DNA from: Aeriscardovia sp.
GTDB taxonomy: Bacteria > Actinomycetota > Actinomycetes > Actinomycetales > Bifidobacteriaceae
Direction: 5' to 3'
Length of the DNA: 64,000 bases
Assembly: GCA_017413255.1 (NCBI GenBank)
Contig: JAFPUC010000007.1
Coordinates: 62,001 to 126,000 of the forward strand
Shown here: piece after piece, positions 28,066 to 36,965 of the stretch
Position numbering within the stretch: the stretch's first letter is position 1
Layout: each line of letters starts with the position of its first letter
Position numbers and translations under genes: made by a program
Notes under the pieces: model-generated
Databases searched by the model: none
What the model saw: only the letters and a program-made list of their open reading frames with translations
What the model was told of the DNA's origin: nothing

Positions 28066-30303
28066 TCACTGTCCCCATGTGTCTACCGGCGTCATAGGAG
28101 CTACATGCGTTCCAAACAGGTTTTCTCCCTGGTCCTCCCACTGGCGGGGGGAGAGAGGAAGATCAACCATATTCGGATCCGGGGTCCCATAGTTGTCATC
28201 AACCGGTATCTTAGCTTCTTTAAGATAGGTTGACATATAGTCTTCAAGCGAACGAATCAGATACATTTCCCCATACCACTGCGTCTCGCAGTAAGTTCCG
28301 GGGCCGCTCGTAGCTGACCAGACCAAAGAGTTCCCAGTTATGCAGTAGGGAAGCTGGCTGGGGTGCTGGGGCTGAGCCGAAATGGTGAATGTGGCCATCT
28401 GGGGAACGAAGGCACCGTCCGCCAAAGATCCATCCTGGTTTGTCCCGGACTTTCCAAAGGTCTTGCGGCCTGGTATCTGCTCTAGGTAGGCGATTCCTTT
28501 AGTAATATCGAGATTCATAGCAAAGGCCACGGTATTTGCCACCTGCTTGCTTATAGCCTGGTGGCAGTAAGCGGGAGGAACGGGAAGGCTCTTTCCATCG
28601 GCATTTATGATCTTGTTGATTGCAATGGGAGTGCACTCCACCCCGTTTGCGGCGATTGTCGCATACACATTGGCCATAGTCAGGGGAGAGACGCCGAGGG
28701 TGCCAATGATCATGGTGGGCGTAATAGTATCGTGAATATTGCTTGTGGCCGTGGCCGCGTTATGGTACCCCAACTCCGTTGCGGCATTCGCTATTGCGCA
28801 TAAGCCTATAATCTGTGCCATTGAGGCTTGGGGGGTATTATGAGACCAAATTAAGGCGTGGAGCGGCGACTCTGGAGTTAGCGTGCCGCCCTCGGCATTC
28901 GTCAGATTCCACATGGCCCCAGTCTTCTGGGCGCATGGGATGGAATTTACGGGGTATACCGTATAGGTATCTAGCTCCTGGGTTATCTTATGGCCCGCCT
29001 GAAGCCACGCCACCATATTGATGGGCTTGAAGGAGGAGCCTATTCCAAATCCGGTGCCACCACCCTCCGACTGGTCTACCGAGTAATCGAGAGCGGTGTA
29101 CTGGGGGCCTGCATTACCGTCGACGTTGTAAATCTTGTTTTGCTGCACTTCTATGATCTTGCCTGTACCGGGCTGCACGGAAGCTGTAGCTATTATCATG
29201 CCCTGGGGATTGTTGGGGGCGATGTACTTGGTCTGGGCGTTGTAGGCCGCCTGCTCTGCAGCTTCGCTGAAGGTGGTATATATCTTAAGACCGCCTTCAT
29301 AAAGGAGCTTCCTTCTGGCTTCCACGGTAGGACCCAACTGAGAGTCCATGAGGATGTCTCGAACGGTGTAATCGCAGGCATATCCCATTATTCCTATATC
29401 GTTGCATCCTATAGGGTAGGTCTTGGGGTGGAGCATGCTTTTTACAGGAATCGCCTCGGCCGCCTGGGCCTCGGCCTTAGTGGCAAAGCCGTACTGCACC
29501 ATTTGCTGGAGTACGATGTTTCGCTGCTGCTGGGCTACCAGAGGATGGTAGAGGGGATCGTAGGCCGAGGGATCTTTGGTGATGGAGGCTATGAGAGCAG
29601 ACTGGCTGAGCGTCAGCTGGTTTGCGTGGACTCCAAAGTAGGACTCTGCGGCCACTTCCACGCCGTAAATGTTCACTCCGTACTGGGCGATATTCAGATA
29701 GCCCTGCAGAATTTCGGCTTTGTTATAATGCTCGTTTAACTCCTGGGCAATAAGCATTTCGCGCAGTTTTCGGGTGATAGTGTCTGCCCTGGCGTGATAG
29801 GCGGCTATAGGGTCGTTTTGTTCCATGGCCTCGTCTATCAGGGCGTTTTTCACATACTGCTGGGTAAGGGTGGATCCGCCTTCCCTGGGCCCCCTCTTAA
29901 TGAAGGTCTCAACAAAAGCCCTGGCTATGCCCTTGGGGTCAATGCCGGTTTCCGTCAGAAAGTTGTGATCCTCCCTGGCCACCATGGCCTTTTGCATCCA
30001 TGGTGAAATGTTTTTCAGCGCCACCACTATGCGGTTTTGGGTGTAAAACTGGGCTATCAGCTTTCCGTCCGAAGAGTACATTCTGGACTGCTGGGGCAGA
30101 TCGGTAAGGTTAAGGCTCACGTTCTCCCCCTGCAGGGAGAAAGAAGACTTATCTACGGTCTTGCCTATATCCACCAAAGCGGGCGCAAAGAAGCCTGTCA
30201 TAGTCATCCCGCCTGCTATGCAAAGCACTATGTAGGCGATAAGGAGCGCTACAACTCTCCTGGCCGGCTTTGCAGCGGGATTTTGAGGGCGATTATCTCT
30301 CAT
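28066..30303 (-). CDS. Class A penicillin-binding protein (bifunctional transglycosylase/transpeptidase)
   Basis: 745 residues. A short cytosolic tail and one membrane span (about 16-40) precede the GT51 domain with its AREDHNFLTETGIDPKGIARA motif 1 (catalytic Glu) and EGGSTLTQQYVKN motif 2. The transpeptidase domain has SSFK (SxxK, catalytic Ser), SHN (SxN), and KSGTN in place of the usual KTG. It polymerises and crosslinks peptidoglycan outside the membrane. The C-terminus lacks PASTA repeats. It is transcribed divergently from the GadC-like antiporter and ends at a strong terminator. Confidence 0.94.
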   Translation of the reverse strand: MRDNRPQNPAAKPARRVVALLIAYIVLCIAGGMTMTGFFAPALVDIGKTVDKSSFSLQGENVSLNLTDLPQQSRMYSSDGKLIAQFYTQNRIVVALKNISPWMQKAMVAREDHNFLTETGIDPKGIARAFVETFIKRGPREGGSTLTQQYVKNALIDEAMEQNDPIAAYHARADTITRKLREMLIAQELNEHYNKAEILQGYLNIAQYGVNIYGVEVAAESYFGVHANQLTLSQSALIASITKDPSAYDPLYHPLVAQQQRNIVLQQMVQYGFATKAEAQAAEAIPVKSMLHPKTYPIGCNDIGIMGYACDYTVRDILMDSQLGPTVEARRKLLYEGGLKIYTTFSEAAEQAAYNAQTKYIAPNNPQGMIIATASVQPGTGKIIEVQQNKIYNVDGNAGPQYTALDYSVDQSEGGGTGFGIGSSFKPINMVAWLQAGHKITQELDTYTVYPVNSIPCAQKTGAMWNLTNAEGGTLTPESPLHALIWSHNTPQASMAQIIGLCAIANAATELGYHNAATATSNIHDTITPTMIIGTLGVSPLTMANVYATIAANGVECTPIAINKIINADGKSLPVPPAYCHQAISKQVANTVAFAMNLDITKGIAYLEQIPGRKTFGKSGTNQDGSLADGAFVPQMATFTISAQPQHPSQLPYCITGNSLVWSATSGPGTYCETQWYGEMYLIRSLEDYMSTYLKEAKIPVDDNYGTPDPNMVDLPLSPRQWEDQGENLFGTHVAPMTPVDTWGQ

Positions 30304-30411
30304 GCAGTTTATTTTACGTTCACACTCCTAACAGCTCTCACATTTGTAAGAATCGACATGCAAAAACAGAGTATTGAAAAAAAATAAAAAATACATATCA
30401 TGTGTAGTTTG

Positions 30412-30429
30412 TTACCTTTCACAAGGTAA
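30412..30429. promoter_or_regulatory. Perfect inverted repeat, possible operator
   Basis: TTACCTT (30412-30418), four nucleotides, AAGGTAA (30423-30429), in the 183-bp divergent region between the PBP and GadC-like genes, about 58 nt before the antiporter start. No T-run follows, so a terminator is unlikely. A dimeric repressor site is inference. Confidence 0.4.
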
Positions 30430-30486
30430 AAGGCGGCCCTTGGAGCCGGGTGCTCAATTTTAACGATATAAGGAAAATTTAGGTTA

Positions 30487-32100
30487 ATGAATGCTCAACT
30501 GAAGAAAAAGCTGACGCTTTTCGGTTTCTTCTCCATGACGGCCTCCATGGTTATGACCGTCTATGAGTTCCCAAGCCTGGCTACAGCCGGCTTTGCTTGC
30601 GTATTCTTTGCCATTTTGGGCGGCGTTTTTTGGTTCCTTCCCACAGCCCTCATCTCTGCGGAGATGGCTTCCGTAGAAGGATGGAGCGAGGGGGGAGTGT
30701 TTGGCTGGGTAGGAAACGCCCTACACTCTGAAAGACTTGGATATATTGCACTTTTTTGCCAGTGGTTCGAGGTGACTATAGGCTACGTCACGATGTGCTA
30801 CTTCGTCATTGGCATGTTTGCAGATACGTTCGGATGGGGCATTATCAACAACAATCCGACATGCAAGTTTTTCTGCGTCATAATTCTTTTCGGAGTAGTC
30901 AACCTCCTCCAGCTCCACGGGACTAAGCAGACAGCCCGAATCGCTAAAATCGGCTTTTTCCTCGGGGTGTTTATTCCGGGCTTCCTTCTTTTCATTCTCG
31001 CCCTCATTTATATGGGACAGGGGAACCATCTCTATATAGAAGTTTCCCCCCATACTTTCTTCCCCGACTTCAGGAAACTGGGCACTCTGACGATTTTTGC
31101 CACCTTCATTTTGATGTACTCCGGAATTGAGGCCAGCGGAACCCATATAGACGAAGTGGAAAACCCCAGCAGGAATTACCCCCTCACGATGTTCATGATG
31201 TTTATAGTGGCCATAGTAATGGATTCTTTGGGCGGAATGAGCGTAGCTGTGGCGGTATCCCCCAAAGTTTTGTCCATGGACGCCGGAATGTACCAGGCCT
31301 TGCACGCACTCATAGGGCATTTCAACCCTCACCTCACCTGGATTGCAGGCGTATTTAGCGTGCTTATGGCCCTTGGAATTGTGGCAGAGATAGGATCTTG
31401 GGTCGTAGGCCCCTCCAAGGGCCTTGAAGACAGCGCCAAGTACGGCCTTATGCCCAAGTGGATAAACCATGAAAATCGTTACGGCGTCGCCACCCATATG
31501 CTTTTCGTGCAGTTTTTGTGCACCCTGGTGTGGGCCGCAGTGCTCACATTCGACGCCAGCAGCGGAAACATGTCCTTCCTTATAGCCACTACCTTGACCT
31601 CCCTGGTTTACCTTGTGTGCTACATGCTGATGTACCTTTCCTACTTCAAGCTCATATTCATATACAAAGACCTGCCAAGGAGTTACAACGTTCCGGGCGG
31701 GATAGTAGGAAAGACGATAGTGTGGGCGTGCGGATTTCTTTGCTCTATTTTCGCCTTTGTAGTTTCCTTTATTCCCACAACGGCGCTTCCCGCCTCCCAG
31801 GGCACTTCATTTGTCCTAATCCTCACTTACTCGTTCCTCTTGATAATGATTGTGGCCCTGCTCATTCCTTCCTTCAGAAGGCATTACCTGAAGGGCGCCG
31901 ATCCTGCGCAGCTCAAAGTCATGCACTTTAGGCTTATGTGGAGGAAGGTGCCTTCGATAATGCAGGAGGCGGTCGATGCCGCAAGGCGCAAGGAGGGGGT
32001 TAAGACGGTAGACGGGCGTTTAGTCCAATACGTGAAAGACAAGAACGGGGAAGAGCATGTGGTCACCCGCTCCGACGAATATAAAAATTCGGGCTATTAA
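30487..32100 (+). CDS. APC-family antiporter, glutamate:GABA antiporter (GadC)-like
   Basis: 537 residues with about 12 membrane spans. The first span (LFGFFSMTASMVMTVYEFPSLA) and the KTDIQ-free GTKQTARIAKIG loop resemble the glutamate/GABA antiporter branch. The cytosolic C-terminal tail (about 455-537, charged) is the position of the pH-gating plug in GadC. Substrate is inferred, not proven; no glutamate decarboxylase is visible in the window. The stop codon overlaps the convergent downstream gene by 4 nt (TTAA). Confidence 0.82.
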   Translation: MNAQLKKKLTLFGFFSMTASMVMTVYEFPSLATAGFACVFFAILGGVFWFLPTALISAEMASVEGWSEGGVFGWVGNALHSERLGYIALFCQWFEVTIGYVTMCYFVIGMFADTFGWGIINNNPTCKFFCVIILFGVVNLLQLHGTKQTARIAKIGFFLGVFIPGFLLFILALIYMGQGNHLYIEVSPHTFFPDFRKLGTLTIFATFILMYSGIEASGTHIDEVENPSRNYPLTMFMMFIVAIVMDSLGGMSVAVAVSPKVLSMDAGMYQALHALIGHFNPHLTWIAGVFSVLMALGIVAEIGSWVVGPSKGLEDSAKYGLMPKWINHENRYGVATHMLFVQFLCTLVWAAVLTFDASSGNMSFLIATTLTSLVYLVCYMLMYLSYFKLIFIYKDLPRSYNVPGGIVGKTIVWACGFLCSIFAFVVSFIPTTALPASQGTSFVLILTYSFLLIMIVALLIPSFRRHYLKGADPAQLKVMHFRLMWRKVPSIMQEAVDAARRKEGVKTVDGRLVQYVKDKNGEEHVVTRSDEYKNSGY

Positions 32101-32366
32101 TTTTCCGAAGATTTGAAGATATAAGAATAGGCCGCATCAATCAGCCAGTCGGAAGGGGTCGTCCCTTGGCTTTTGGCCTCTTTTTGGATGAAGGACCAGA
32201 GGGGGTCCGGCAAGGAGATCTGGTGGAAGTGAGAGCCCTTTCTGCTCTCTTTTTCCCTGGCCCTTTTCGCCTGCAGGCCCAGGCTTAAAATTTCCGTTAT
32301 GACTTCGCTTCCCATATCCGCCAAGGCCCGTGCCGCTGAGGCAAGATCTTCCTTGTCATCTTTCAT
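32097..32366 (-). CDS. Small protein with a ribbon-helix-helix-like C-terminus
   Basis: 89 residues. The C-terminal 45 residues fit a ribbon-helix-helix pattern: a short strand (HFHQISLPDPL), a helix (WSFIQKEAKSQG), a turn, and a second helix (TPSDWLIDAAYSYIF). The N-terminal part is a charged helix. Such proteins often bind DNA as dimers. Its ATG overlaps the stop of trmL by 4 nt, so it is the last gene of a radA-trmL-rhh operon and its translation is coupled. Family not recognised with certainty. Confidence 0.65.
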   Translation of the reverse strand: MKDDKEDLASAARALADMGSEVITEILSLGLQAKRAREKESRKGSHFHQISLPDPLWSFIQKEAKSQGTTPSDWLIDAAYSYIFKSSEN

Positions 32367-32977
32367 TTTCCGCCTTCAAACCCTTTCTGCCTCCACGCTT
32401 CATACACTGCCAAAGCCGCGCAGCTGGCCAGGTTCAGGCTCCTTCTTGAAGGAAGCATAGGGATTTTCACCCTTTCTTCCACCCTGGCAGAGTTCATTAT
32501 TTCCATGGGATCCGGAATGTCTCCGGGCTCAGGACCGAAGAGGAGGATGTCTGTGGGCCTGTAGGAAATATCGGTGTAGAACCTGGTGGCCGAAGCCGTA
32601 AAGGCAATAATTCTTCCCTTGCAAAAAGAAGCCATCTCTTCAAAGGAAGGATGGATTATGACGTGCGTCATGTCGTGGTAATCCAAGCCGGCCCTTCGAA
32701 GCTTGGTATCTTTCAAATCAAACCCTAAAGGCTCTATAAGGTGCAAAAGCGTTCCCGTTACCGCACACAGCCTTATAGCCGATCCGGTATTGCCCGGAAT
32801 TCTTGGAGAGTAGAAGCAAATCTGGGGGATTTGGGTTTTATAGGTTTTAATCTCTTCTTCGGTGGGAAGGGCGTCTTTTAGGCTTATGGGATTGCCATGC
32901 TCGTCTGTTATAAGTTCGTCCGGGCCATAGTCTTTTCTTCTGTACCCGTATTCAAACGTATTGGGCTTTTCTTCCAT
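32363..32977 (-). CDS. trmL: tRNA (cytidine(34)-2'-O)-methyltransferase TrmL
   Basis: 204 residues. A SPOUT methyltransferase of the small TrmL type: PRIPGNTGSAIRLCAVTG (motif 1), DILLFGPEPGDIP (motif 2) and RSLNLASCAALAVYEAWRQ (motif 3), preceded by LIEPLGFDLKDTKLRRAGLDY. It 2'-O-methylates the wobble base of tRNA-Leu. About 45 extra N-terminal residues, many charged, extend the usual 155-residue enzyme. It starts 8 nt after the radA stop. Confidence 0.93.
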   Translation of the reverse strand: MEEKPNTFEYGYRRKDYGPDELITDEHGNPISLKDALPTEEEIKTYKTQIPQICFYSPRIPGNTGSAIRLCAVTGTLLHLIEPLGFDLKDTKLRRAGLDYHDMTHVIIHPSFEEMASFCKGRIIAFTASATRFYTDISYRPTDILLFGPEPGDIPDPMEIMNSARVEERVKIPMLPSRRSLNLASCAALAVYEAWRQKGFEGGK

Positions 32978-32985
32978 CTGCCGCC

Positions 32986-34314
32986 TTACCTTAAAATCTG
33001 GAGTATATCGTTTAAATTATCGACTCTAAAAAGGGATATTTTACCTTTTTCTTTCAGATCCTTTTGGGAGGCCGGGACGACGGCCGTTTTAAACCCCAAT
33101 CTTTCGGCCGTCTCTATCCTTTGATCCATCATTGCCACCGGCCTTATCTGGCCTGTGAGAGAAACTTCCCCGATCGCCACCATCCCCGGAAGGGGCAAAT
33201 TTGTAAACGATGAAGCCATTGCCATGGCTATGGCCAAGTCGGCCCCGGGCTCTTTGGTTTTAGCTCCGGCGATGGTTGAAAGGTAAAGGTCTCTACCCGA
33301 CAGATAGATTTTGGAGTGTTGCTGGAGCGCCGCTGCGATCATTGCCACCCTGTTGTACTCCAAGCCGTTTACCGTAACCGATCTCTGCCCTCCTTCCCCC
33401 CTCATTTTCGGGGCGCACAGAGCCTCAATTTCCAAGGGGAAAAATCTTCTCCCTTCCATGGCCATGGTGACGCATCTTCCTGCGGCCGCGCCTTCCCCTT
33501 TCACTACAAAGAGGCCGTAGGGGTCTTTTACCTCCTCCACCCCCCTTTCTTTTATTTCAAAGCATCCTATTTCGTCGGTAGACCCGAACCTGTTTTTTAC
33601 AGACCTTATTATCCTCAAAGGGGTATTGTTTTCCCCCTCAAATTGGCACACTACGTCCACCAGGTGCTCCATGGTCCTAGGCCCTGCAATGGATCCGTCT
33701 TTCGTTACATGGCCCACTATCAATGAGGCGCATCCGCTTGCTTTGGAATATTCAATTATTTTTGAACTCGCCTCCCTTATCTGTGAAGCAGATCCCCCTC
33801 CCCCCGGAGCTGAAAGGGCCTGGATGGAATCAAAAACCACGAGGCTGGGGCCAAGCTTCCCCGCATCCGACAGCGCTTCTTCGATTTCTCTTGTGTAGGC
33901 TGCAAAGAGGTTGGGATTAAAAGCTCCCACCCTTTTCATCCTCCCCGCCAGCTGCGGGTAAGATTCCTCTGCCGAAATATATAGGACTTTTCCTCCTGCT
34001 TCTGCGATCTTGGCGCACGACTGCAAAAGCAGGGTTGATTTTCCGATTCCGGGCTCTCCCGCCAGGAGAATGACGGAGCCGGGCACAATTCCTCCCCCTA
34101 AAACCCTGTCAAATTCGCCAAACCCCGTAGAAATCCTTTTCTCTTCTTCGGCAGACAAACCGGGCGAGGGGTAAATCTTGCCGGCTTTGCGCTCTTCCCC
34201 TTTCCCCTCGGGCTTTTCCTCTCTTTCTTCAAGCTCCCAGTTCCCGCATTCGGGGCACCTGCCGTACCACTTTGTGCTTTGCCACCCGCATTGGGTGCAT
34301 ACCCATTTTTTCAT
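32986..34314 (-). CDS. radA: DNA repair protein RadA
   Basis: 442 residues. A four-Cys zinc finger (C6, C9, C20, C23) is followed by a RecA-like ATPase with Walker A GEPGIGKST, the RadA-specific KNRFG motif, and a C-terminal Lon-protease-like domain (LPLPGMVAIGEVSLTGQIRPV) without peptidase function. It processes recombination intermediates and drives branch migration. It leads the minus-strand operon with trmL. Confidence 0.96.
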   Translation of the reverse strand: MKKWVCTQCGWQSTKWYGRCPECGNWELEEREEKPEGKGEERKAGKIYPSPGLSAEEEKRISTGFGEFDRVLGGGIVPGSVILLAGEPGIGKSTLLLQSCAKIAEAGGKVLYISAEESYPQLAGRMKRVGAFNPNLFAAYTREIEEALSDAGKLGPSLVVFDSIQALSAPGGGGSASQIREASSKIIEYSKASGCASLIVGHVTKDGSIAGPRTMEHLVDVVCQFEGENNTPLRIIRSVKNRFGSTDEIGCFEIKERGVEEVKDPYGLFVVKGEGAAAGRCVTMAMEGRRFFPLEIEALCAPKMRGEGGQRSVTVNGLEYNRVAMIAAALQQHSKIYLSGRDLYLSTIAGAKTKEPGADLAIAMAMASSFTNLPLPGMVAIGEVSLTGQIRPVAMMDQRIETAERLGFKTAVVPASQKDLKEKGKISLFRVDNLNDILQILR

Positions 34315-34448
34315 TTGCCTCCCTGATGGATTTCAAATTCCCTTATTAGAATGGGAAAAGTCATTATAAGCCTGAGGGCGCAGTTGGCAATCGGAAAGGG
34401 AGCCGTGAACTTTTTAAGGCTGGGCAGAAAGGCCTGTCCCAAAAGAAT

Positions 34449-35060
34449 ATGAGTACCGGTCAAGACAAGCCCGATCCCAGGGAGCACATGGGAGCCAGAA
34501 TCGTGATAGTGGTGGTAGTGGCCGCCATCCTGGTGCTGATTTCAGCCTTCATTTGGCCCGGTTGGGCCCACAGGAAAAAAGAGAGCGCCCCTGCGCCCTC
34601 CTCTCAAACCCAAACTTCCCAAAGCCAGCCTGCAAGGACGGTACAATACGTGCCTCTTCCCCAAGGCGCTACAAAGCTGGAACAGGCCATGCCAAATTAT
34701 GTCGGATCCTATGCCAGGGTATCGGTAAAGGCGGCTACGACATGGCAGAAAAGCTACCCCATAGAGGAGTGGGTGGTGACCTATGACAACGGAAAGAGCG
34801 ATATCACGCTTCTGGCCGCCCAGTGGCCTTTGGCGGGAAATGCCGCAGGGGAGTACGCTTCCCTTTCCTCCGCCCTCCAGGGCACTTCCCTTTCTTCGGG
34901 AAAAGTCACAGTTTCAGGGCAGCAGACGGGGAGTTTTGAAGTGAAAAAGCAGGACAAGCCATCCCAGTCCACTGCGCTCTGGCAAAATTCCACCTGCGTC
35001 TTTGAGGCGCAGGGCCCCGGCACCAGCGCCCAGACCTTCTGGCAGGCTTTCCCGTTTTAG
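34449..35060 (+). CDS. Membrane-anchored secreted protein of unknown function
   Basis: 203 residues. A short cytosolic tail, one membrane span (about 17-39) and a Ser/Gln/Pro-rich linker (48-62) precede a roughly 130-residue extracellular domain with an EEWVVTYDNGKSDITLLAAQW core and a single Cys near residue 188. No family recognised. It is followed 53 nt later by bS22. There is no clear Shine-Dalgarno before its ATG. Confidence 0.7.
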   Translation: MSTGQDKPDPREHMGARIVIVVVVAAILVLISAFIWPGWAHRKKESAPAPSSQTQTSQSQPARTVQYVPLPQGATKLEQAMPNYVGSYARVSVKAATTWQKSYPIEEWVVTYDNGKSDITLLAAQWPLAGNAAGEYASLSSALQGTSLSSGKVTVSGQQTGSFEVKKQDKPSQSTALWQNSTCVFEAQGPGTSAQTFWQAFPF

Positions 35061-35113
35061 TCTTATGCTAGGATTAGCATTACATCGTTTATTTTCTTTG
35101 TAAGGAGGCAGAA

Positions 35114-35203
35114 ATGGGATCGGTTATAAAGAAGCGCCGCAAGAGAATGAGCAAGAAGAAGCACCGCAAGATGCTGAGAAAGACCAGGCATCAGCGCAAG
35201 TAG
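35114..35203 (+). CDS. Small basic ribosomal protein bS22 (AURKAIP1/COX24 type)
   Basis: 29 residues: starts [19 protein letters not shown] and ends in KTRHQRK. This matches the actinobacterial small-subunit protein bS22. A strong AAGGAGG is 7 nt upstream of the ATG and a terminator follows directly. It is too short for most gene callers. It binds rRNA near the decoding region of the 30S in mycobacteria. Confidence 0.93.
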   Translation: MGSVIKKRRKRMSKKKHRKMLRKTRHQRK

Positions 35204-35208
35204 GTTTC

Positions 35209-35238
35209 AGCCATCTGTTTTGAGTGATGGCTTTTTTT
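35209..35238 (+). terminator. Terminator after bS22
   Basis: AGCCATC (35209-35215) pairs with GATGGCT (35226-35232), then a run of T. It overlaps the last codons of the convergent rpiA. Confidence 0.82.
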
Positions 35239-35908
35239 ATTTTATGATTTTGATTCCGTTCTGCGTCGCCGCGATTACTTCGTTTACCATTCCCAGAAAC
35301 ATCCCGTGCTCTATAACCCCGGTTCTCTGCTTTAAGTCGTTTGCCAGGAAGGCAGGGTCTTTTATTTCTCCCAGATCCAGCTCTATCAGGTAGTTGGAGC
35401 TGTCGGTGAGGGCCGGCCCGTTTTCCCCCTTTTTAAAGGAGGGGTTAAGGCCGCACTCTTCTAGCTGCTTTAAAAGCTTGCCCGAACCGAATTTCACGAC
35501 TTCCAGGCAAACTTTCCCCCGGAGGGCATCTACAAGCTTGCTTTCATCTACTATCCAGACGTAGTGATCTGAATTTTCGGCTACAATCTTTTCCCAAAGG
35601 AGGGCCCCTCCCATGCCTTTAAGCCCGTTAAGCTTGGGATCTACCGCATCGGCCCCGTCTACAGTAAGGTCGATTCTTCCCACCTTGTCTATATCACACA
35701 CTTCCATTCCGCATTTTTTCAAAGCCTGGGCAGAGCGGATGGAAGTGGGCACGCAGCGGGCTTCGAGGCCTTCTTCCTTATGCCTTCGACCCAGCTCTTC
35801 TATAAAGTAGGCCACGGTAGAACCCGTCCCCACTCCCAAAGTCATGCCGTTTTCCACCATTTGGCAGGCTTTTACCCCCGCCTCTTTTTTGAGCTGAGAA
35901 ATATCCAT
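35237..35908 (-). CDS. rpiA: Ribose-5-phosphate isomerase A
   Basis: 223 residues, typical length. LGVGTGSTVAYFIEEL (phosphate-binding), TVDGADAVDP (catalytic Asp residues), KGMGGALLWEKIVA and GSGKLL are the family motifs. It interconverts ribose-5-phosphate and ribulose-5-phosphate in the pentose phosphate pathway, which feeds the bifid shunt and nucleotide synthesis. It starts 1 nt after the stop of the Nudix-RNase HI gene, so the two are one transcript. Confidence 0.96.
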   Translation of the reverse strand: MDISQLKKEAGVKACQMVENGMTLGVGTGSTVAYFIEELGRRHKEEGLEARCVPTSIRSAQALKKCGMEVCDIDKVGRIDLTVDGADAVDPKLNGLKGMGGALLWEKIVAENSDHYVWIVDESKLVDALRGKVCLEVVKFGSGKLLKQLEECGLNPSFKKGENGPALTDSSNYLIELDLGEIKDPAFLANDLKQRTGVIEHGMFLGMVNEVIAATQNGIKIIK

Positions 35909-35909
35909 T

Positions 35910-36956
35910 TCAAATTCCTTTTAAAGAACTTTTCGATTCCTCCGGGAGCCGATCCTCCCTGGCTCCCTTCGCCACGTCTTTGGCATAGCCCGAGGCCAAA
36001 GAGTCGGCTATCTCGTTGAAAGCGTCGCCTGCATGGCCTTTGACCCATGCAAATTCAACGCTACCACTTCTTTGGGAAATTTCTTTTTCTATCGCCTGAA
36101 TGAGGGGGAGGTTTTTTATGCTGGATCCGTCGTTCTTTTTCCAGCCCCGCTTTTTCCACGCTTTCACCCAGTCGCGGCTGCAGCCTATGGCGTAGCGTGA
36201 ATCTGTTTCTATGAGAAGGTTCCCCTCTTTGAAGCGGCGAAGGGCCATCAAGACTGCCGTCAGCTCTCCTACCTGGTTTGTCCCCTGCCTGCATCCCCCG
36301 CTTTCTTTTTCCCCCGTCTCATGGTCCACCCACGCCCAGCCCATGGCCCCCCTCGGATTTGAGAGGGCAGATCCGTCCGTTGAGATTTTGCGGGGGAAGG
36401 GGGAGGTTCCCTGCGAAGATCGTGCCCCCGAAGAGGCAAAAGCGGCGCTTCTTTGCCTTCCCCACTTCATTTTCCCCTCGCAGAGGAAGGAGGCGGGGGC
36501 GGGCCCGGCGTGAGTGAGGCAGAAAACGGCCTTTTCAGTTCTTGAAGAAATCGGGGAAGGAAGGCAGGAGGGGTCGAACCAGCCCGAGCTTTCATTTTCC
36601 CCGTCCGGGCAGCCCGGGATCTGTCCACCGGGGGCAGAGCAGTAAAAAAGAATGTTTAGGGCGAGGATCTCGTCTCCGTTTGGGTAGATTTTGGGCTCAT
36701 CCATGGATTGGACGTTGGCTATGAATATGGGCTCGCACTCTACGCCCGTTTCTTCTTTAACTTCCCTTTTTACTGCATCTGCAGGCTGCTCTCCGGGCTC
36801 TATTATCCCCGCCACCATGCACCAGAGCCCGTCGTCTTTTCTCTTTGCCAGAAGAATTTTTCCTTCTTCGTTTTCTACTATGCCTTCTACTGCGCTGATC
36901 CAAAGCCTTTCGTTTCCCACTTTTTTTCTCAAATCCAGTATGTAGTCGGGAGTCAT
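35910..36956 (-). CDS. Nudix hydrolase - RNase HI fusion protein
   Basis: 348 residues with two complete domains. Residues about 15-150 are a Nudix hydrolase: the box runs from G50 (Gx5E at E56) to R64-E65-V-K-E-E-T-G71, with all metal ligands. Residues about 190-322 are RNase HI: D194 in STDGSA, E231 in GELTAV, D252 in IETDSRYA, H308 in KGHAG and D318 in NEIAD, plus the basic handle-like AWKKRGWKK. A linker of about 35 residues rich in Ser/Ala/Arg joins them. The product should hydrolyse a nucleoside diphosphate derivative and RNA in hybrids. In-frame through the junction, no sign of frameshift. Coupled to rpiA. Confidence 0.92.
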   Translation of the reverse strand: MTPDYILDLRKKVGNERLWISAVEGIVENEEGKILLAKRKDDGLWCMVAGIIEPGEQPADAVKREVKEETGVECEPIFIANVQSMDEPKIYPNGDEILALNILFYCSAPGGQIPGCPDGENESSGWFDPSCLPSPISSRTEKAVFCLTHAGPAPASFLCEGKMKWGRQRSAAFASSGARSSQGTSPFPRKISTDGSALSNPRGAMGWAWVDHETGEKESGGCRQGTNQVGELTAVLMALRRFKEGNLLIETDSRYAIGCSRDWVKAWKKRGWKKNDGSSIKNLPLIQAIEKEISQRSGSVEFAWVKGHAGDAFNEIADSLASGYAKDVAKGAREDRLPEESKSSLKGI

Positions 36957-36965
36957 CTCTTCCTT

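Noticed and set aside
30721-31497. 258-codon minus-strand open frame opposite the GadC-like antiporter
   Set aside because: It is an antisense shadow of a clear membrane transporter.
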